From Acaryochloris sp. IP29b_bin.148 (lineage in GTDB: Bacteria; Cyanobacteriota; Cyanobacteriia; Thermosynechococcales; Thermosynechococcaceae): 64,000 bases of DNA. Shown piece by piece: positions 25,968 to 34,398 of the stretch. The DNA is taken from positions 1 through 64,000 of the forward strand of contig NZ_JANQOY010000012.1 in the NCBI RefSeq assembly GCF_028285565.1, read 5' to 3'. The notes below the pieces were generated by a model. It was not told the DNA's origin. It saw only the letters and a program-made list of their open reading frames with translations, and did no database searches. The number at the start of each line of letters is the position of its first letter. Position 1 is the stretch's first letter. Made by a program: the position numbers and the translations under genes.

Positions 25968-26480
25968 CTACTCTTGCGCAAAACTGACGATCCGGCCATC
26001 GGGAAGGACCGTATCTGCTAAGATCGCGTCCTCTAAAGATTGGAGATTTACTTGAGCTCCAGATAAATCAGCGCCTGTTAGGTCGGCTTCTCGCAAATCA
26101 GCCTTTTGTAAGTTAGCCCCTCGGAGATTGGCTCCTCGCAAACTGGCATTGGCAAAGACGGCTTGATATAAATTAGCCCCCCGAAGATCGGCGCCCGTCA
26201 AATTGGAGTTACTGAATAGAGCATTGCTGAGGTTCGCGTCTTTTAAGTTTGCCCCTGCTAAGTCGCCTGCAATGAATCCGGATGCCTGCAAGTTGGCTTG
26301 ATGAAAGGAGGTACCAATCAAGGTAGCCCCATGCAAAATAGCATGGCTGAGATTAGCTTTAGCAAATGAGGCATGAGTTAGATCTTGCAAGCTGAGATTA
26401 CTGGCCTCTAGGTTAATCCCAACAAAGGAGCGGTCACCTTGAGCGTATCTTTGGAGGATATCAGCACCAGAAGTAGCCAT
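25968..26480 (-). CDS. Pentapeptide-repeat protein
   Basis: This 170-residue protein consists mostly of A(D/N)LXX pentapeptide repeats (from about residue 25 to 150: …ANLSHAILHGATLIG…GANLKDANLSNALFSNSNLTGADLRGANL…), which fold as a right-handed quadrilateral beta-helix. Such proteins are very numerous in cyanobacteria and mostly uncharacterised; a few mimic DNA and inhibit gyrase. The N-terminal 20 residues (SGADILQRYAQGDRSF) are typical of this cyanobacterial type. No signal peptide is seen. Confidence 0.88.
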   Translation of the reverse strand: MATSGADILQRYAQGDRSFVGINLEASNLSLQDLTHASFAKANLSHAILHGATLIGTSFHQANLQASGFIAGDLAGANLKDANLSNALFSNSNLTGADLRGANLYQAVFANASLRGANLRGANLQKADLREADLTGADLSGAQVNLQSLEDAILADTVLPDGRIVSFAQE

Positions 26481-26550
26481 AGCATTAGGGTAAGTATTGA
26501 TCTATATACCCAGAGTTCCCCATTTCTCTATCAGTCCCCCTTCTCTGATG

Positions 26551-27489
26551 TCATCCATTGTCGCTAACATCCCTGTTGATGAGCTGCATGTAGGCCGCAT
26601 AAGCACTCTGCACCTGATACCAGTTGAGAAAAATCCGGGCAATGCCTAAGGCCATCTGCGAATGATGACGATTGATCAAAAATTGTAATAGGGAGGATAG
26701 GGTGTGTTCGTTTAACCAGCCATTAGCAGTGAGCATTCCCCAGAGGAGGCGGTGCCCAAGCGTCATTTGGATCATTCGCCTTACTGGAGCTGTCGGGTGT
26801 TTTAAGTAAAATTGCATGCCCATGCGGCCCCGCTGTTGCTCCTGTTCAATTAACTGAGGAAGTTGGTCTAGGGAAAAGGGTGGATGCCAGTGATAGCCTA
26901 CTGCCTTTGGGGTTTTGACTAAGACTAAACCAAGTCTTTTCAGACGCATTCCTAATTCCAAATCTTCCCAGCCATATTCCTTGAACCTGGGATCAAAGCC
27001 ACCTGCAACGTCTAACCAGTGCCGAGTGATCGCCACATTGCCTGTGGCAAAATATGCGGCTGAAAAGTCAGTGATTTTATAGGGTTCGGCAGTTGGGGTC
27101 TCAAAATTACAAGTTTGAATAACACGACCATAGGAAAACAGACGATCATGCCTCAACCGGTGTTGGGCTTGTTCTAATCCGTGGGCATGGGCTTGCAAAA
27201 ACTGCTCAGTAACGACTAAATCACTATCAATAAATACGAAGGTATCGCCCTGGGATGCCTGAATCCCTAAATTCCGAGCGATGGCTGCTCCTTGGTGGGC
27301 TTGGCAGATATAGCGAACGGGCCATGCCTGGTGTTGTAACCAGGCAACGGTATCATCCGTCGACCCATCATCAACCACAATCACTTCATAGGTATGATGA
27401 GCCGCTAACGCTTGGTAGGAAAGGGCATGCAAGCATTTCTGCAAGATGGGTAGACGATTATAGGTGGGGATGATTACACTGAAAAACAC
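26551..27489 (-). CDS. Glycosyltransferase family 2
   Basis: This 312-residue GT-A enzyme has the nucleotide-sugar motif VVDDGSTDDTVAWL (about 38-51), the metal-binding DxD-like FVFIDSDLVV (about 87-96) and the acceptor/catalytic block GWEDLELGMRLKRLG (about 172-186). It transfers a sugar from an NDP-sugar with inversion. There is no membrane anchor. The C-terminal helical part (LKHPTAPVRRMIQMTLGHRLLWG) recalls cyanobacterial cell-surface glycan enzymes. Substrate and product are unknown; no polysaccharide cluster is adjacent. Confidence 0.85.
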   Translation of the reverse strand: MFFSVIIPTYNRLPILQKCLHALSYQALAAHHTYEVIVVDDGSTDDTVAWLQHQAWPVRYICQAHQGAAIARNLGIQASQGDTFVFIDSDLVVTEQFLQAHAHGLEQAQHRLRHDRLFSYGRVIQTCNFETPTAEPYKITDFSAAYFATGNVAITRHWLDVAGGFDPRFKEYGWEDLELGMRLKRLGLVLVKTPKAVGYHWHPPFSLDQLPQLIEQEQQRGRMGMQFYLKHPTAPVRRMIQMTLGHRLLWGMLTANGWLNEHTLSSLLQFLINRHHSQMALGIARIFLNWYQVQSAYAAYMQLINRDVSDNG

Positions 27490-27618
27490 ATCAATGCAGT
27501 CAAGGTTATAGATTTACAGAAAGATCCCGAGGGTGTGCAGTCTGCTTGAACTGCTAACTGATTGCCGCTTTTCAGTGGTTCCTATCGAAGTGAAACGTGC
27601 AGTGGGAGATAAGAGACG

Positions 27619-29334
27619 TTAGGATGCTGATAGGTTAGGAATCGGTAACCATTCGGGAAGATTTGATTCTGAAAAGTCAGCTAAAGCCCCTAAGGCAACA
27701 TCAAACAGTTTTCCAGGCTGTAAATCATCTTTAATTAAGTGCCACAGCCGCTCGATTTCTTCGGTATGAAGTCGATCGTCTTCAATCAAAGCCAAAACCA
27801 CTTGACGGCGTAAATAAGCTCCCTCATCAGACATGAGAAACTGCATGCCTAAGCGAGCCGTGGGGAGGAGATCAAAGCTTTGATCCGTTTGTGCGATCGC
27901 AATCAGATTTTCCAGACGCTGCCATTGGAATTTGCCATCCTTAAACAGTACTTCCAGGAGGCGACGCTGAAATTCGGGCGTTTCTCCCGCTAGCAAGCGC
28001 TGAGCTACGTAGGGATAACTGACCTCAAGAATCTTGAAGTCGGGATTCAGGCAAAGGGCCACCCCTTCTTGCGTCACTAAGGAACGGATAATCAGCGCAA
28101 ACTTAGCCGGTACCCGAAAGGGATAGTCATACATTAACTCCGAGAACCGATCCGTAATGGTTTTGAAGTTGAAATCTCCCACCTTGGCCCCAATGATGTC
28201 ATCAAACACATCTTCCAAAGCTGGAATAATCGGGCGGATATCCGTTTCCGGCGTCAGAAAACCCAGTTTCACAAAATCAGCCGCCAGCAGTTCATAGTCT
28301 TTGTTAACCAAATGGACGACCGCATCGACCAAGGTATTCTTAGTCGTTTGATCCAGCTGATCCATCATGCCAAAGTCCACATAGGCCATACTGCCTTGGG
28401 AGGTGGCAAATAGGTTGCCAGGATGAGGATCAGCGTGGAAAAATCCAAACTCTAAGAGCTGACGCAAACTGGAAATCACCCCAATCTGCACTAGGCGATC
28501 TGGGTCCATATTGGCCTCAACGGCACATTGACTATCGGTCAACTTAAAACCATTAATCCACTGAAGGGTCAAGACCCTTGTGCTACTGTAGGCCCAGTGA
28601 ATCTTAGGCACTTCGACAGCAGGATACTCTTGGAAGTTGGTTGCAAACCGCTCGGCATTTTGCCCTTCATTGATATAGTCAATCTCTTCAAAGAGTTTGG
28701 TGCCAAACTCATCCACAATCAGCGTTAAATCATGGCCGAGATTGAGAGGCAAGAAACGGCCAAACCAAGCAGCCATCAGCCGCATTAGATAGAGATCTAA
28801 CGTTAGCTTCGGCTTCAGATTGGGGCGCTGGACCTTGATGGCTACCTCTTCTCCTGTGAATAGCCGACCTCGATAAACCTGGCCTAAACTGGCTGCTGCG
28901 ACAGGTTTTGCAGAGATTTCTTGATAGACGTCACGAGCAGGCTGCCGCAGTTCAGATTCAATCAGGGCAAAGGCTTTGTCGTTGGGGAAAGGAGGCAGTT
29001 GATCTTGGAGCAACATCAGCTCTGCCAAGAATTCCTTCGAAATCAAGTCAGGACGTGTAGATAAAGCTTGGCCGACCTTGATGAAGGTAGGACCCAAACG
29101 GGTCAGAATTTGCCTAATTTGAATGGCCCGTTGAGGAGAATGGGCTGCACTGGAATTCGTCCATCGGTCCCATAGCAGTCCCCAGACAAAGCCGCCGAAG
29201 GACCAAATAATGTAAAGTAAACGCCATAATGCTTTCCAGGGACGCCAGCGGTAGTAGGCTGCGATCTCACGAGCGTTGTACCGTTGCAGTGCACGATTGA
29301 CAGATGGGGGAGATGACATGAATTGTTGCTGCAT
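27619..29334 (-). CDS. ABC1/ADCK/UbiB-family atypical protein kinase
   Basis: This 571-residue protein has the UbiB-family core. KxGQ is present as IKVGQALSTRPDLI (about 86-99), the Ala-rich nucleotide loop as AAASLGQVYRG, the kinase Lys as VAIKVQRP, and the catalytic/metal segment as FFHADPHPGNLF…AYVDFGMMDQL. The family supports quinone synthesis (plastoquinone and tocopherol in cyanobacteria) as ATPases rather than true protein kinases. A hydrophobic, Trp-rich N-terminal stretch (WRLLYIIWSFGGFVWGLLWDRW) suggests membrane association. The start is ATG at 29334; GTG at 29337 and ATG at 29319 are alternatives. Confidence 0.88.
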   Translation of the reverse strand: MQQQFMSSPPSVNRALQRYNAREIAAYYRWRPWKALWRLLYIIWSFGGFVWGLLWDRWTNSSAAHSPQRAIQIRQILTRLGPTFIKVGQALSTRPDLISKEFLAELMLLQDQLPPFPNDKAFALIESELRQPARDVYQEISAKPVAAASLGQVYRGRLFTGEEVAIKVQRPNLKPKLTLDLYLMRLMAAWFGRFLPLNLGHDLTLIVDEFGTKLFEEIDYINEGQNAERFATNFQEYPAVEVPKIHWAYSSTRVLTLQWINGFKLTDSQCAVEANMDPDRLVQIGVISSLRQLLEFGFFHADPHPGNLFATSQGSMAYVDFGMMDQLDQTTKNTLVDAVVHLVNKDYELLAADFVKLGFLTPETDIRPIIPALEDVFDDIIGAKVGDFNFKTITDRFSELMYDYPFRVPAKFALIIRSLVTQEGVALCLNPDFKILEVSYPYVAQRLLAGETPEFQRRLLEVLFKDGKFQWQRLENLIAIAQTDQSFDLLPTARLGMQFLMSDEGAYLRRQVVLALIEDDRLHTEEIERLWHLIKDDLQPGKLFDVALGALADFSESNLPEWLPIPNLSAS

Positions 29335-29852
29335 CACGTCGCGTTGTCCTCACAACTCCAAAACTGTGTTCTAAATACCCTTAAGCCATTGCAAATCTAG
29401 CTTTTTTAAACGTTTTTGGCACTTCCCCAACCCTAAATTTGCAGCCCAAAACAAGCTGTCTGGCAACAGTGCTTAAGATTATCTTTTCTTAACTTAAATA
29501 TAGTATAAGAAAGTACAGATTAAATCCTTTTTAGGTAAAGATACATAAAGTCTTAAAGACTTCCCTCTGATGAAAGAGAGCGATGGTAGTCCGCCAAGAT
29601 GTCCTATTCTCCAGTACTACACCAGAGATAGCCATGACATTCCTGGCTTTAAAGCATGGAAAACTTAGATTGCCAAACTGACATTTCAAGCGGATGGAGG
29701 TCACCTTAATAATTCCCTGATGTCAGACTTGAGCTTCAACTTGTCTCTCGCTGTTGTAAAAACCAAGATTTACCAGCTATAAACGCTACGAAGCATGGTA
29801 AAAACAAGCCAAGTGTAAGACATTGACCAATTGTCTGAGGAAGATCCAACGA
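29335..29852. promoter_or_regulatory. Divergent intergenic region with a 15-base palindrome
   Basis: The gap between the UbiB-family gene and the cyclase gene is AT-rich. It contains AAGTCTT-A-AAGACTT (29548-29562), a near-perfect palindrome with 7-base arms, and promoter-like TATAGTATAA (about 29499-29510). GAGGAAG (29837-29843) lies 9 bases before the GTG at 29853 and is taken as the cyclase ribosome-binding site. The palindrome may be an operator for either divergent gene. No ORF is supported in the gap. Confidence 0.35.
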
Positions 29853-31952
29853 GTGCTGAAGAAATTAAGTATTCAATCCAAGCTGACCTTAATGCTGTTG
29901 GGGGTCAGTGTTAGCTCTATATTAGTCATTGCCCTGATTGGCTATAACAGGGGCAAAGCGGCTTTAACTCGCCGGATTTTTCACCAGCTCACCAGTTTAC
30001 GGACAACTAAGAGCTATGAGGTGCGCTCATTTTTTAATCAACTCAATCGCCAAGTCCGCTTTGTGAGCGATGACCCTACCACCAAAGAGGCTATGCAAGC
30101 CTTTAAGCAAGCTCATAAAGCGTTAAATAGCCAAAAAATTCCGAGCCAATGGCAACAGGCCATTCAGACCTATTATCAGCAGGAATTTATTCGCCCCTTA
30201 GCGGCCAATATTGAGGGAGAACCCCAGGTTCAGACTTATTTACCCCTTGCTAATAGTGGTAGCTACTTGCAATATCACTACACGATCAAGACGCCCGACT
30301 TTGACCAAAAAGTCAAAATAGATGACCCAGGAGACGGGAGCAACTATACCCAAGTCCATCGGCAATATCATCCTGCGTTTCGATCGTTAGTGTCAGAATT
30401 TGCCTATGAAGATCTTTTTCTAATCGATCCTGAAACAGAGAAAGTGATCTATAGCGCCTATAAAGGAGTGGATTTTGGTACCGATTTAGCCTCGGGTCCT
30501 TATTCTCAAAGTGTTTTAGCCCAAGCCTTTCGTAAAGTGATCCAAGAGGGAGAACCTAATTTCGTCACGTTCACCGATTTTGAACCTTATCGTCCTTCTC
30601 ATAATCAACCGGCAGCAATCGTTGCTAGTCCCTTATTTGAGGGGGGCACGTTGATTGGCGTCATGGCACTGCAAATTAATATCAGTGACATTGACCAAGT
30701 GATGACCAATGGTCAACGGTGGCAAGAGATGGGATTGGGGAAAAGTGGTGAAACCTACTTAGTGGGGGCTGATTCTCTCTTGCGATCCAATTCGCGCTTC
30801 TTATTGGAGAATTCTCCTGATTATTTCCGAACCTTAATTCAAAAGGGTGTCGAACCCACAAAAGTGGAACGGATGCGACGGCAGAAAAATTCAATTTTGG
30901 AACAGGAAGTCAAAACGACTGCCGCCCAGCGGGCACTGCTAGGCAATTCTGGCATTGATATTATCGATGACTATCGTGGCGTTGCGGTATTGAGTTCCTA
31001 TGGCCCCCTGCAAGTAGAGGGTTCCGATTGGGCTATCCTCGCTGAGATGGATGCTGAAGAAGCCTTTGCGCCTATCACTGAACTGCAGAAACAGGTGCTG
31101 ATTTCTACCGCCATCTTAATCCTATTGATTACAGTCTTGGCCCTCTTCCTCTCTCGTTTGTTTGTTAAACCGATTCAATCGTTGATGGCTGGTTTCCATC
31201 GGCTTGGCGAAGGCGAGACAGATGTGACGGTTACCGTGAATTCTCAGGACGAGTTCTATGATTTGGCCGTTTGCTTTAATCAGATGGTCGCGAATTTATC
31301 CCAGAAAGCCCAGCTTTTAGAAAATCAAAGCCAGGAAAATGCTCAATTACTCTCTTGCATTCTGCCTGATCCCGTTGCTCAGCGCCTTAAAAGTGGTGAA
31401 GAACAAATTGCGGATAGCTATGCCAATGTCACGGTACTCTTTGCCGATCTAATTGGGTTTACAGACTTATCAGAAGTATTGCCTGCTAATGAAATTGTGG
31501 CTTTATTGAATGAGTTGGTGCGGGCCTTTGATGAAGCTGCTGAACGCTATGGGGTGGAAAAGATCAAAACCATTGGTAGTGGGTATATGGCGGTCTGTGG
31601 TCTGTCTGTTCCTCGACTAGACCATACCAAGCGGATTATGGACTTCGGCATCGAAATTACTCGGCTTGTGCAGCGTTTTAATCAAACCCACCAGACGGCT
31701 TTGCATGCTCGTGTGGGGATTAATTCAGGGTCTGTTGTGGCTGGGATTGTCGGTCGCAGCAAATTTATTTATGACCTGTGGGGAGATACGGTCAATATTG
31801 CTCATCGGATGCAAACTGCGGGTGAGGGCGATACGGTCCAAGTGAGCCAGTCTGTTTACGATCAGCTTGGAGATATTTACGAGTTTGACAATGGCCGCGA
31901 GGTAGAAATTAGCGATGAGCATAAACTACCTGCTTGGTTGCTCAAGATCTAG
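29853..31952 (+). CDS. Sensory adenylate/guanylate cyclase (Cache-HAMP-class III cyclase)
   Basis: This protein of about 699 residues has a membrane helix (about 11-33), a large extracytoplasmic Cache/PDC-type sensor with LFLIDPETEKVIYSAYKGVDFG, a second helix (about 415-435), a HAMP-type linker and a C-terminal class III cyclase domain. TVLFADLIGFTDL supplies the first metal Asp (about 532). YDLWGDTVNIAHRM supplies the substrate Asp and the catalytic Asn/Arg pair, and EKIKTIG supplies the adenine-type Lys. The second metal Asp, normally in GD(A/G)Y, is Ser576 here (IGSGYMAV), so catalysis may be weakened. GTG 29853 is favoured by its ribosome-binding site; TTG 29823 is possible. The MscS channel gene follows after 46 bases. 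Confidence 0.85.
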   Translation: MLKKLSIQSKLTLMLLGVSVSSILVIALIGYNRGKAALTRRIFHQLTSLRTTKSYEVRSFFNQLNRQVRFVSDDPTTKEAMQAFKQAHKALNSQKIPSQWQQAIQTYYQQEFIRPLAANIEGEPQVQTYLPLANSGSYLQYHYTIKTPDFDQKVKIDDPGDGSNYTQVHRQYHPAFRSLVSEFAYEDLFLIDPETEKVIYSAYKGVDFGTDLASGPYSQSVLAQAFRKVIQEGEPNFVTFTDFEPYRPSHNQPAAIVASPLFEGGTLIGVMALQINISDIDQVMTNGQRWQEMGLGKSGETYLVGADSLLRSNSRFLLENSPDYFRTLIQKGVEPTKVERMRRQKNSILEQEVKTTAAQRALLGNSGIDIIDDYRGVAVLSSYGPLQVEGSDWAILAEMDAEEAFAPITELQKQVLISTAILILLITVLALFLSRLFVKPIQSLMAGFHRLGEGETDVTVTVNSQDEFYDLAVCFNQMVANLSQKAQLLENQSQENAQLLSCILPDPVAQRLKSGEEQIADSYANVTVLFADLIGFTDLSEVLPANEIVALLNELVRAFDEAAERYGVEKIKTIGSGYMAVCGLSVPRLDHTKRIMDFGIEITRLVQRFNQTHQTALHARVGINSGSVVAGIVGRSKFIYDLWGDTVNIAHRMQTAGEGDTVQVSQSVYDQLGDIYEFDNGREVEISDEHKLPAWLLKI

Positions 31953-31998
31953 CCCCTTGGCTGCTGTACCTCTTTTTTGACGTCTTATCCGCGCAAGT

Positions 31999-33450
31999 AT
32001 GACTCCATCTCTTTTTCAGCAACCGTGGTTTCTCTGGAGCTGCGGGCTTATGGTGGGTTTCCCCTTCCTGATGCTGGTCTTAAATGAATCCATCGTGTAT
32101 TTGCAAAAGCAAGGGAAACCTCTTGTCCATACGCTGAGGATTTTACGAAATCTGGTATTACCCATTTTCGTTGCGTTTATTGTGCTAACGAAAATTATTG
32201 GGTTAGATACCGAGCAAACAGCCCTTCGCTTACTACAGACGTCGCTTTGGGTCTCTTTGATCCATGCTGCTTTGTCCTTTGTCAATGTATTGCTATTTGT
32301 AGAGGCGGGGGGAAATACCTGGCAGGCTCAGGTGCCGAAGTTACTCAGAGACTTAACTCGATTTTTCCTGATTCTGATTGGGACGGCTTTTGTTCTGTCT
32401 CTCGTCTGGAAAACAGATTTAGGCGGATTGTTAACGGCGCTGGGGGTGAGCTCGATTGTCATTGGTTTAGCCCTCCAAGATACGCTAGGTAATTTATTCT
32501 CAGGGATTGCGCTCCTGTTTGGGCGACCGTTTGTGATCGGGGATTGGCTCAAGTTTGGGGACACTGTGGGTAAGGTGATCGAAATTAACTGGCGGGCGGT
32601 CCATTTAATTACCCGTGACCAGGAAATGTTGATTGTGCCCAATTCCGTGTTAGCAAAGGAAGTGTTTTACAACTACCGCCGTCCCCAACCCTTGCATGGG
32701 GAACCAATGGAAGTAGGGTTCTCTTATAATGATCCGCCGAATAAAGTCAAGCGTGTTCTCAGGCAAGCAGCGCTAGAGACGCCGGGTGTTTTGTCTGATC
32801 CAGAACCTGTGATTCAGACAACTGCCTATGCTGACTCATCGATTAATTATTATATAAGGCTGTATTTACGGGACTATGAGCGGGTTCCCCAAATCCGAGA
32901 TGCCTTTATGACCCGGATTTGGTATGCGGCTCAGCGTCATCACTTAACGATTCCATTTCCGATTCGTACCCTGATTCATGAGCGACCGCCCAGGGAAGAG
33001 TTGAATGGGAGTAATCGTCGGGTGGTAGAAGAGTTGCGATCGCTCCCTTGTTTCATCGCCACCCGCTCAGAGATTTTGGAGCAACTGGTCACCAATGCTG
33101 AGTTTAAGTCCTTTGGCCAAGGCGAGCGGATTCTTTACCAAGGCCAAGAAGAGGTCAAACTGCACTTCTTACTGGCAGGACAAGTGCAGATGAAGGTGCT
33201 CAATTATGCGAATCGTGAACAAGAGGTATTAACGCTGTCCAAAGGAGACTTTTTCGGTGCAACCGCTCTGCTATCACAAGAACCCAGCTCGAATTCGGTG
33301 GTTGCCTTGAGTGATGTCGACGTGATGATCTTAGAAATAGAAGCGATGCAGGTGATCATCGATCGCACGCCCCAACTGGCTCGCGAGATGGATGAAATTA
33401 TTGAAGCCCGTCGGAAAGCGATCCACCTGGCCCAACAGGCTTATGCTTAG
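31999..33450 (+). CDS. MscS-family channel with C-terminal cyclic-nucleotide-binding domain
   Basis: This 483-residue protein has about four membrane helices in the first 170 residues. The MscS pore/beta signature follows (SSIVIGLALQDTLGNLFSGIALLFGRPFVIGDWLKFG…VHLITRDQEMLIVPNSVL). A CNB-like domain ends the protein (about 355-470: FKSFGQGERILYQGQEEVKLHFLLAGQVQM…GDFFGATALLSQEPSSNSVVAL). This is the bacterial cyclic-nucleotide-gated (bCNG) MscS architecture. In the phosphate-binding cassette the usual FGE…PR(T/S)A is FGA…PSSNS, so the ribose-binding Glu and phosphate-binding Arg are missing. It is encoded directly after the cyclase. Confidence 0.88.
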   Translation: MTPSLFQQPWFLWSCGLMVGFPFLMLVLNESIVYLQKQGKPLVHTLRILRNLVLPIFVAFIVLTKIIGLDTEQTALRLLQTSLWVSLIHAALSFVNVLLFVEAGGNTWQAQVPKLLRDLTRFFLILIGTAFVLSLVWKTDLGGLLTALGVSSIVIGLALQDTLGNLFSGIALLFGRPFVIGDWLKFGDTVGKVIEINWRAVHLITRDQEMLIVPNSVLAKEVFYNYRRPQPLHGEPMEVGFSYNDPPNKVKRVLRQAALETPGVLSDPEPVIQTTAYADSSINYYIRLYLRDYERVPQIRDAFMTRIWYAAQRHHLTIPFPIRTLIHERPPREELNGSNRRVVEELRSLPCFIATRSEILEQLVTNAEFKSFGQGERILYQGQEEVKLHFLLAGQVQMKVLNYANREQEVLTLSKGDFFGATALLSQEPSSNSVVALSDVDVMILEIEAMQVIIDRTPQLAREMDEIIEARRKAIHLAQQAYA

Positions 33451-33599
33451 CCCATTCCGCTCTGAACGGATGACACTGGAGTTTGATTCAGTATTGAGGG
33501 TAGGTCAAAGTTGAAGATTTTGTTAAACTGGTTACTGCAAAAGTGCTCAAGTTTTCCACTTTGTCTCTCTAAGCAGTCGTCATAACCGGATCTTTTACC

Positions 33600-34307
33600 A
33601 TGACTCTATCTTCTTCACCCAAGTCGACCGTTATCTCTCCATCTATCCTTTCTGCGGACTTTAGCCGTTTAGGGGAGGAGGTTCGAGCTGTCGATCAAGC
33701 TGGGGCTGACTGGATTCATGTAGATGTCATGGATGGTCGTTTTGTTCCCAACATCACCATTGGTCCCTTAATTGTCGATGCATTGCGCCCCGTGACCCAA
33801 AAGCCATTGGATGTTCATTTGATGATTGTGGAACCAGAACGATACGTTGCTGACTTTGCCAAAGCAGGGGCCGATATCATTTCTGTTCATGCCGAAGCCA
33901 GTGCCACAACTCACTTACATCGAGCCTTAGGTCAAATTAAGGAATTAGGCAAAATGGCAGGGGTCGTTTTGAATCCCGGTACTTCTCTTGAACAGATTGA
34001 GTACGTTTTAGAACTTTGTGACCTCGTATTGATTATGAGCGTTAACCCCGGTTTTGGGGGGCAAAGCTTTATTCCTGGAGTTCTACCCAAGATTCGCAAG
34101 TTGCGCCAAATGTGTGATGAGCGCGGATTAGATCCCTGGATTGAAGTGGATGGAGGCTTGAAAGCGAACAATACTTGGCAAGTTCTCGAAGCAGGAGCCA
34201 ACGCAATTGTGGCTGGTTCGGCAGTGTTCAAGGCGGATGACTATGCTGAAACGATCAAAGCTATACGCAATAGCAAGCGACCTGAACCTGAATTAGTCAC
34301 AGCCTAA
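33600..34307 (+). CDS. rpe: Ribulose-phosphate 3-epimerase
   Basis: This 235-residue TIM barrel interconverts ribulose-5-phosphate and xylulose-5-phosphate in the Calvin cycle and pentose phosphate pathway. Signature blocks are [17 protein letters not shown] (about 13-29), [16 protein letters not shown] (metal His/Asp and catalytic Asp), [15 protein letters not shown] (phosphate loop) and [10 protein letters not shown] (second catalytic Asp). All expected residues are present. The start is ATG at 33600. A strong bidirectional terminator separates it from the convergent pilQ. Confidence 0.94.
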   Translation: MTLSSSPKSTVISPSILSADFSRLGEEVRAVDQAGADWIHVDVMDGRFVPNITIGPLIVDALRPVTQKPLDVHLMIVEPERYVADFAKAGADIISVHAEASATTHLHRALGQIKELGKMAGVVLNPGTSLEQIEYVLELCDLVLIMSVNPGFGGQSFIPGVLPKIRKLRQMCDERGLDPWIEVDGGLKANNTWQVLEAGANAIVAGSAVFKADDYAETIKAIRNSKRPEPELVTA

Positions 34308-34338
34308 ATTTAGGGTCTTTAGTTTATCATTCCCAAAA

Positions 34339-34375
34339 CGAACCCTCCATCCTGAAAAACGAGATGGAGGGTTCG
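34339..34375. terminator. Bidirectional terminator between rpe and pilQ
   Basis: CGAACCCTCCATC (34339-34351) pairs perfectly with GATGGAGGGTTCG (34363-34375) around an 11-base loop. It lies between two convergent stops (34307 and 34399). The U-tract is short on both strands (TTTT on the minus side, TTGAT on the plus side), but stem length and position make a shared terminator likely. Confidence 0.75.
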
Positions 34376-34398
34376 TTGATATCTGCTTGGAGATGAAT

